From the NCBI RefSeq assembly GCF_042646205.1, contig NZ_JBHRTF010000004.1, forward strand, positions 806,001 to 870,000: a stretch of DNA of 64,000 nt, read 5' to 3'. Position numbers and translations under genes: made by a program. Origin of the DNA: Cellvibrio fontiphilus_A (GTDB taxonomy: Bacteria; Pseudomonadota; Gammaproteobacteria; Pseudomonadales; Cellvibrionaceae). The first letter of the stretch is position 1. The number at the start of each line of letters is the position of its first letter. Shown piece by piece: positions 59,147 through 64,000 of the stretch. The notes under the pieces were generated by a model. The model was not told the origin of the DNA. It saw only the letters and a list, made by a program, of their open reading frames with translations, and ran no database searches.

Positions 59147-61381
59147 ATGAATTGGTTAACAGGTTTGTGGCAATGGGTTGATAAGCGTCTACCGGTACAG
59201 CGCGCGTGGGATACCCACATGGGTAAATACTATGCCCCTAAAAACTTTAACTTTTGGTACTTCTTTGGTGTTCTTTCGATACTTGTGCTGGTAAACCAGT
59301 TAGTTACCGGTATTTGGTTGACCATGAGTTTTAATCCATCTGCAGAAGGTGCTTTCGCATCTGTCGAATACATCATGCGCGATGTAGATTACGGTTGGAT
59401 TTTACGTTACATGCACTCTACTGGTGCTTCAGCGTTTTTTGTTGTTGTTTACCTACATATGTTCCGCGGCATGATGTACGGCTCTTACAAAGCTCCACGT
59501 GAACTAGTGTGGATTTTTGGTATGACTATCTATCTTGTGCTTATGGCAGAAGCTTTTATGGGTTACGTTTTGCCTTGGGGACAAATGTCTTACTGGGGGG
59601 CTCAGGTAATTGTTTCCTTGTTTGGTGCTATTCCTGTGGTTGGTGATGGTTTGGTGGAGTGGATTCGTGGTGACTATCTTATTTCAGGCATTACTCTGAA
59701 TCGTTTCTTCGCGTTGCATGTGGTAGCGCTGCCGATAGTTTTGCTCGCGTTGGTGGTTATGCATATTCTGGCTTTACATGAGGTGGGTTCCAATAACCCC
59801 GATGGTGTAGAGATCAAGAAGAACAAGGACGAAAATGGCATTCCGCGTGATGGAGTCCCTTTCCATCCTTTCTATACAGTTCATGATTTAGTCGGTATTA
59901 CGGTTTTCTTGTTTGCTTTCTGTTTCATCATGTTTTTTATGCCAGAGATGGGCGGTTTCTTCCTCGAATACGCCAACTTTGAAGAAGCGAATAATCTGAA
60001 GACTCCTACCCATATTGCGCCTGTGTGGTATTTCACGCCTTTCTACGCAGTATTGCGTGCAGTAACTCTACAAATTGAAATTGGCCCAATGGTGTTAACT
60101 GCAAAGCTGCTTGGCTTTATTGCTATGGGTGCTGCTATTGCGCTCTTGTTTGTATTGCCATGGTTGGATCGTAGCAAAGTTAAGTCTATGCGTTATCGTG
60201 GTCACATTCCCCGCGTTATGTTGATTGCATTTGCTGCGATGTTTGTGGTGTTGGGTTACTTGGGTGTTAAGGCGCCTACCGAAGGTAGAACGCTTTTGTC
60301 ACAGATCGCCACAACCTTCTACTTTGCTTATTTCCTTACTATGCCAGTATGGACAACAACTAGCCCTGAAAAAGCCAAATCCAAGTTTTCTTGGGTAGCC
60401 TGTGGTTTGTTTGCTGTGATTTTTGCCTGGATGGGTATTGATTACATTGGCGGTGATGTTCCTGCTTTGTTGCTGGTGCTGTGTTTTGCATTAGCTGCCA
60501 TTTTTGCTGTTCTGCCGTTATTAGCTGCGCGCGACAAGGATTTAGTAGAGCCTACACGTACTCAGGCTAAAGGTTTGCCAGCAATTGTTGTGCTTGGTGG
60601 TTTGGCATTGTTCCTGGTGTTGATGATTGTCCCTATCAAGGCAGTTGCTGCCGGTGGCGCATTTGATTGTGGTGCGATTCCTTGTGACAAAATGGAGCCA
60701 GATTTGCGCGACAAGGAGTCGCTGCAGAGCGGTGCCAAATATTTCATTAACTATTGTATGGGATGCCATTCGGCAAAGTTTTCCCGCTACGAGCGCGTTG
60801 CTGATGATTTGGGTATTCCCCATAGTTTGATGGAGGAGAATCTTATATTTGGCGGTCAGCGCATCGGTCAGTTGATGGAAATTGCCATGAAGCCGCAGCA
60901 GTCAAAAGTCTGGTTTGGTGTGGCGCCGCCTGATTTAACTCTGGTTGCACGTGTTCGTTCACCAGAATGGCTCTACACCTACTTACGTAATTTTTATAAA
61001 GATGATTCGCGTCCATGGGGTGTGAATAATCGTGTATTCCCCAATGTCGGTATGCCTCATGTGTTGATTGGTCCGCAAGGATTGTTGGAGTGCGGTGCCG
61101 GCCCTAAACTCAATCATCGCGGTAGCGCAATGCGCAATGATGTGGGTGAAGTGGAAATGGATGAGCATTGCGGTGCTTTGGTTGAAGGCAAAGTTAAGGG
61201 CACCATGACTACCGCGGAGTTTGATAAAGCGATGTATGATCTGGTGAATTTCCTTGAGTACGTAGCTGAACCTGTCGCCGTAAAGCGTGAAGCTATTGGC
61301 TATTACGTATTAGGCTTTCTGGTTATCCTGTTTATCTTTGTGTATTTCCTGAATCGCGAGTTCTGGCGAGATATTCATTAA
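59147..61381 (+). CDS. cytochrome b / cytochrome c1 fusion of the bc1 complex
   Basis: A single 744-residue polypeptide carrying both the cytochrome b and c1 subunits of the bc1 complex. Residues about 1-420 are cytochrome b (NLTNRFF-like SGITLNRFFALHVVALP, MGYVLPWGQMSYWGAQV, and THIAPVWYFTPFYAVLRA), followed by two extra helices, a hydrophobic c1-like leader (LALFLVLMIVPIKAVAAGG, about 485-502) and the c1 domain with heme motif CMGCH at 537-541 and a C-terminal anchor (YYVLGFLVILFIFVYFL). The ATG at 59147 has AGGAGG. I see no internal stop or separate c1 start. The fused layout resembles FbcH of Bradyrhizobium, which is cleaved after translation. Confidence 0.95.
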   Translation: MNWLTGLWQWVDKRLPVQRAWDTHMGKYYAPKNFNFWYFFGVLSILVLVNQLVTGIWLTMSFNPSAEGAFASVEYIMRDVDYGWILRYMHSTGASAFFVVVYLHMFRGMMYGSYKAPRELVWIFGMTIYLVLMAEAFMGYVLPWGQMSYWGAQVIVSLFGAIPVVGDGLVEWIRGDYLISGITLNRFFALHVVALPIVLLALVVMHILALHEVGSNNPDGVEIKKNKDENGIPRDGVPFHPFYTVHDLVGITVFLFAFCFIMFFMPEMGGFFLEYANFEEANNLKTPTHIAPVWYFTPFYAVLRAVTLQIEIGPMVLTAKLLGFIAMGAAIALLFVLPWLDRSKVKSMRYRGHIPRVMLIAFAAMFVVLGYLGVKAPTEGRTLLSQIATTFYFAYFLTMPVWTTTSPEKAKSKFSWVACGLFAVIFAWMGIDYIGGDVPALLLVLCFALAAIFAVLPLLAARDKDLVEPTRTQAKGLPAIVVLGGLALFLVLMIVPIKAVAAGGAFDCGAIPCDKMEPDLRDKESLQSGAKYFINYCMGCHSAKFSRYERVADDLGIPHSLMEENLIFGGQRIGQLMEIAMKPQQSKVWFGVAPPDLTLVARVRSPEWLYTYLRNFYKDDSRPWGVNNRVFPNVGMPHVLIGPQGLLECGAGPKLNHRGSAMRNDVGEVEMDEHCGALVEGKVKGTMTTAEFDKAMYDLVNFLEYVAEPVAVKREAIGYYVLGFLVILFIFVYFLNREFWRDIH

Positions 61382-61397
61382 TAACCAAAGCAAGATT

Positions 61398-61428
61398 AAA
61401 AAAGGGCGACGCAAGTCGCCCTTTTTTG
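61398..61428 (+). terminator. intrinsic terminator after the bc1 operon
   Basis: AAAAAAGGGCGAC and GTCGCCCTTTTTT form a 13-bp stem with a GCAA loop and T-run. Confidence 0.92.
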
Positions 61429-61529
61429 TTTGGCTTGTCCTGTCTCGGATAACGTTGCTTTTAGTTTTACAAACGGGCGAAACAGGTTAAATTGCTTTCT
61501 TTAGTTATGATCAGACCAAGGAATTTAGT

Positions 61530-61964
61530 ATGTCCATGACATCCAGCCGACCTTATTTTTTGCGCGCCGTCTACGAATGGATTTTGGATAACAATTGCAC
61601 TCCGCATATTTTGGTCGACGCTCATGTGCCCGGGACGCAAGTGCCGCAGCAGCACGTGAATAACGAGGGGCAGATTATTCTCAATATTTCACCCTCTGCG
61701 ATTAAAGATTTCTTTATGGATAACACTGCCGTGTCCTTTAATGCGCGCTTCAGCGGGGTAGTCAATAACCTCTACATTCCCTGTGGAGCGGTTTTGGGAA
61801 TTTATGCGCGGGAGAATGGGCAGGGCATGATGTTTGAGCCTGAAGTCAACCCGGCTCCACCTCCGCCCGGTGGGCCTACACCTGCTCCTTCTGGCGGTTC
61901 TGCTGGAGGGGCCAAGATTGATGCAGCTCCCGCCAAGCGTCCCGGATTGCGCGTAGTTAAATAG
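61530..61964 (+). CDS. sspB: ClpXP adaptor SspB
   Basis: SspB, 144 residues, which delivers ssrA-tagged proteins to ClpXP. The substrate-binding domain spans residues 1-110 (RPYFLRAVYEWILDNNCTPHI, INLNISPSAI-like ILNISPSAIKDF, VSFNARFSGV, IPCGAVLGIYARENGQGM), followed by a Pro/Gly-rich linker and the ClpX-binding tail PGLRVVK. sspA, which normally lies between the c1 gene and sspB, is absent: only about 148 bp separate them. The start ATG is at 61530; a second Met lies three codons later. Confidence 0.95.
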   Translation: MSMTSSRPYFLRAVYEWILDNNCTPHILVDAHVPGTQVPQQHVNNEGQIILNISPSAIKDFFMDNTAVSFNARFSGVVNNLYIPCGAVLGIYARENGQGMMFEPEVNPAPPPPGGPTPAPSGGSAGGAKIDAAPAKRPGLRVVK

Positions 61965-61981
61965 CCCCTGTTTGCTCCCCT

Positions 61982-62014
61982 AAAAACACCAGCTTCGGCT
62001 GGTGTTTTTGTTTT
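61982..62014 (+). terminator. intrinsic terminator after sspB
   Basis: AAAAACACCAGC and GCTGGTGTTTTT form a perfect stem with a short TTCG loop and a T-run. Confidence 0.92.
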
Positions 62015-62042
62015 ACCAGGATAAAAGGCCATGATTCATGCG

Positions 62043-62100
62043 TGTGACATTTGTGCGACACATTTGTGACAAAAATTTCAGTTGGTCACATAACTGTCAT
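62043..62100 (+). promoter_or_regulatory. two Pho-box-like sites upstream of pstS
   Basis: TGGTCACATAACTGTCAT at 62083-62100 matches the PhoB consensus CTGTCATAAAACTGTCAT at about 14 of 18 positions. A second site in the opposite orientation (TGTC...TGTCA spaced 11 bp on the minus strand) lies at about 62043-62060. Both are upstream of the pstS ATG at 62188, so phosphate-starvation induction is likely. Confidence 0.7.
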
Positions 62101-62187
62101 ATTCGCTGGGTAAAGTAATCCTCAATGAAGGGCTGATCCTTCATCGCTAGAACTTATTTACTCACGTAATCACTGATGGAGCGCTCT

Positions 62188-63159
62188 ATGAACGCTATGA
62201 AAATTTTAAAGGGGTTGGCACTGGCCGGCTCTATGGTTTGTGCAGCTGCTGTGCAGGCTTCAGTTGATCCCGCGCTGCCTGAGTACAAGGCTGTTACCGG
62301 CGTTTCGGGCAATGTTAACTCAATCGGTTCAGATACCCTGAACAACCTGATGACACTCTGGGCTGAGGATTTTAAAAAGTGGTACCCCAATGTGAACATC
62401 CAGATTCAGGGTGCTGGCTCTTCTACTGCGCCACCAGCCTTGATTGAAGGCACAGCAAACTTTGGCCCTATGAGCCGTATGATGAAAACCGAAGAGATTC
62501 AGGCGTTTGAAGCCAAACATGGTTATAAGCCAACGCCAGTGCCAGTAGCGATTGACGTACTGGCTGTTTACGTGAACAAGGATAACCCGATCAAAGGTCT
62601 GAGTATTCCTCAGGTTGACGCCATTTTCTCTGCTACACGCAAGTGCGGTGCTCCAAAAGATATTACTCGTTGGGGTGAGGTAGGTCTGACTGATGCTTGG
62701 GCAAATCGTGATTTTGAAATGTACAGCCGCAATGCAGTATCTGGCACCTACGGCTACTTCAAAGATGAAGCTCTGTGCAAAGGCGATTTTAAGTCCACTA
62801 TCCTCGAACAACCTGGCTCTGCATCAGTGGTACAAAGCGTATCTGAATCCATTAACGGAATTGGTTATTCGGGTATCGGTTATATCACTTCAAGTGTGCG
62901 TGCATTACCTCTGTCGAAAAAAGAAGGCGGCGAGTTCGTTGCGCCTAATGCAAAAACAGCATTAGACGGAACCTATCCTTTGTCGCGTGTACTTTACATG
63001 TACATCAACAAGCACCCGAATCGTCCACTTGATGCGCTGCAACTGGAATTCATCAAGCTGATCCTTTCCAAGCAAGGTCAGCAAACAGTAGTGCGCGATG
63101 GTTATATCCCACTGCCAGCGACTATGGTGCAGAAGGCGCTTGCCGACCTGCAGAAGTAA
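62188..63159 (+). CDS. pstS: phosphate ABC transporter substrate-binding protein PstS
   Basis: PstS, 323 residues, the periplasmic phosphate receptor of the Pst system. I start at the ATG 62188 (MNAMKILKGLALAGSM) because GGAG is correctly spaced; an ATG four codons earlier is less likely. Signal peptide through VQAS. Phosphate-site motifs: SIGSDTLNNLMTLWAEDF, IQGAGSSTAPPALIEGTANFGPMSR, and SRNAVSGTYGYFKDEALC. Two Pho-box-like sites precede it, and pstC follows after a terminator and a second pair of Pho boxes. Confidence 0.95.
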   Translation: MNAMKILKGLALAGSMVCAAAVQASVDPALPEYKAVTGVSGNVNSIGSDTLNNLMTLWAEDFKKWYPNVNIQIQGAGSSTAPPALIEGTANFGPMSRMMKTEEIQAFEAKHGYKPTPVPVAIDVLAVYVNKDNPIKGLSIPQVDAIFSATRKCGAPKDITRWGEVGLTDAWANRDFEMYSRNAVSGTYGYFKDEALCKGDFKSTILEQPGSASVVQSVSESINGIGYSGIGYITSSVRALPLSKKEGGEFVAPNAKTALDGTYPLSRVLYMYINKHPNRPLDALQLEFIKLILSKQGQQTVVRDGYIPLPATMVQKALADLQK

Positions 63160-63173
63160 GCTGATCGACTTAC

Positions 63174-63208
63174 ACAAAAAACGCCGACTTGTTCGGCGTT
63201 TTTTGTGG
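63174..63208 (+). terminator. intrinsic terminator between pstS and pstC
   Basis: ACAAAAAACGCCGA and TCGGCGTTTTTTGT form a long stem with a 5-nt loop. It would reduce pstC expression relative to pstS, as expected for a binding protein needed in excess. Confidence 0.9.
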
Positions 63209-63232
63209 CTGAAAGATAAATATTACAGTCAG

Positions 63233-63278
63233 GTGACACTTTAATGACAGTTTTTTAGCTCTGTAACAAAAGTGTCAT
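63233..63278 (+). promoter_or_regulatory. paired Pho boxes upstream of pstC
   Basis: On the minus strand, 63233-63250 reads CTGTCATTAAAGTGTCAC (16 of 18 to the PhoB consensus by my count). On the plus strand, 63261-63278 reads CTGTAACAAAAGTGTCAT (15 of 18). The pair faces opposite directions upstream of the pstC ATG at 63328 and gives pstC its own phosphate control. Confidence 0.75.
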
Positions 63279-63327
63279 TTTTGGTTGCTAGGATTCTCGC
63301 GCCAGACGATAAACAGGTAACTAGACC

Positions 63328-64000
63328 ATGTCCGAATCTATGACTTCGGCCAAGCCAACCCAGAGCTTGATGCCCAACCGCGAGCAGCGTGATAAGTTGC
63401 GTCGTGTTCGTAAATTGAAAGATCAGTTATCACGCTACGGTGTTATGTCCGCTGGGCTGGCTGTGGTGTTTTCCCTCGGTTTGATTTTCTTCTACCTTTT
63501 TTCAGAGATCGCGCCGCTGTTTCGCGGTGCGTCAGTGGAGCCTACCCATAGTTATACGGCTGCACAGCTACAGCAACAAGCCGATGACCAGACTGAGCAC
63601 CTTACCCTTGAGCGTTACGAGGAAATAGGTGCCAGTTTTAAACGTAGCGGCAGCGTTCACTTTTTCCAAGTCGCTGATGGCCAAGAGATATTAAACGTGC
63701 AGGTGCCGCGCTCGGAAACGGCGGAGTTCCGCAGTATCGCCACCAGTACGCCTGACTACGGCTTAGTGGCTTATGGATACAGCAACGGTGAAGTCGCTGT
63801 TGTAAAGCCGGATTACGCCCTTAGCTACCCCAACGATAAGCGCCAAATCATCCCCAGTTTGCTTTCACCGCTGGGCGAAGCTACACAAATCATAGATGAG
63901 CAGGGCAGTGCACTGGTCAATCTTGCCGTGCAAGAGACCTCTGCCGGTATCTTAATTGCTGCCATGACCGCAGATGCCCGTTTGTTGTTGGCGAGTTTCA
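63328..64000 (+). CDS. pstC: phosphate ABC transporter permease PstC (3' end beyond window)
   Basis: The first ~224 codons of a gene that continues beyond 64000. The protein starts MSESMTSAKPTQSLMPNREQ, with a basic cytoplasmic lead (about 1-35), a membrane helix (about 38-62: GVMSAGLAVVFSLGLIFFYLF) and the beginning of a large extracytoplasmic region with propeller-like strands (VHFFQVADGQEILNVQVP, SNGEVAVVKPDY). This matches the long PstC type (~750 residues) of Pseudomonas relatives, in which a large periplasmic domain precedes the permease core. Position after pstS supports the call. Confidence 0.82.
   Translation, partial: MSESMTSAKPTQSLMPNREQRDKLRRVRKLKDQLSRYGVMSAGLAVVFSLGLIFFYLFSEIAPLFRGASVEPTHSYTAAQLQQQADDQTEHLTLERYEEIGASFKRSGSVHFFQVADGQEILNVQVPRSETAEFRSIATSTPDYGLVAYGYSNGEVAVVKPDYALSYPNDKRQIIPSLLSPLGEATQIIDEQGSALVNLAVQETSAGILIAAMTADARLLLASF

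Overview
The window reads as a chromosomal segment of a Gram-negative gammaproteobacterium, most likely of the Cellvibrio group (Cellvibrionaceae). The reasons are the conserved block kdsD-kdsC-lptC-lptA-lptB-rpoN-hpf-ptsN-rapZ-ptsO, the block rplM-rpsI-petA-petB/C-sspB, a large TonB-dependent receptor next to a complete N-acetylglucosamine (GlcNAc) pathway, and a cis/trans fatty acid isomerase. The genus is an inference from gene content. I saw no tRNA, rRNA, CRISPR array, phage or insertion sequence.

Layout. 1-5 kb: the end of an OmpA-type protein, a chemoreceptor, two tandem paralogues with a SpoIIAA/STAS-like look, and purE-purK. 5-12.5 kb: a Phd/ParE-type toxin-antitoxin pair, an SbtA-type bicarbonate transporter with a divergent LysR regulator, a decayed endonuclease/exonuclease/phosphatase gene, an ApbE flavin transferase, a SulP transporter and rdgC. 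12.5-24.6 kb: an intergenic palindromic repeat, fklB, an AI-2E-family permease, a periplasmic binding-protein-like gene, a Fic protein with its own DNA-binding domain facing two tandem 29-bp palindromes, an eptA-like lipid A modifier, a feoA-feoB-feoC-like operon behind a Fur box, cti and a DUF3014 gene.

24.7-37.2 kb is the most distinctive region. It is a GlcNAc regulon: a TonB-dependent receptor, a flavin-dependent tryptophan-halogenase-family protein, a DUF6445-like protein with a 2-oxoglutarate-oxygenase-like residue pattern, a GlcNAc kinase, a sugar MFS permease (nagP), nagX, nagA, nagB and a convergent LacI-type regulator. The same 12-bp palindrome, GACAACGTTGTC, overlaps the predicted -35 element of both promoters and occurs once more downstream of the first. 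The second promoter is followed by a long leader containing an intrinsic terminator ahead of the kinase gene.

37-64 kb is mostly housekeeping: a beta-propeller protein, DUF1244, motA-motB, darP, the nitrogen PTS/rpoN cluster, LPS transport and Kdo synthesis, an isolated mlaC, ibaG, murA, hisG (short form), hisD, degS, zapG, a small hydrolase, zapE, rplM-rpsI, a bc1 complex in which cytochromes b and c1 are one polypeptide, sspB without sspA, and the start of the pst phosphate operon with paired Pho boxes. pstC runs off the right edge.

Limits: all calls come from reading the sequence and recalled family features; no database search was possible. One ambiguous base (N at 36137) lies near the 3' end of the LacI regulator.
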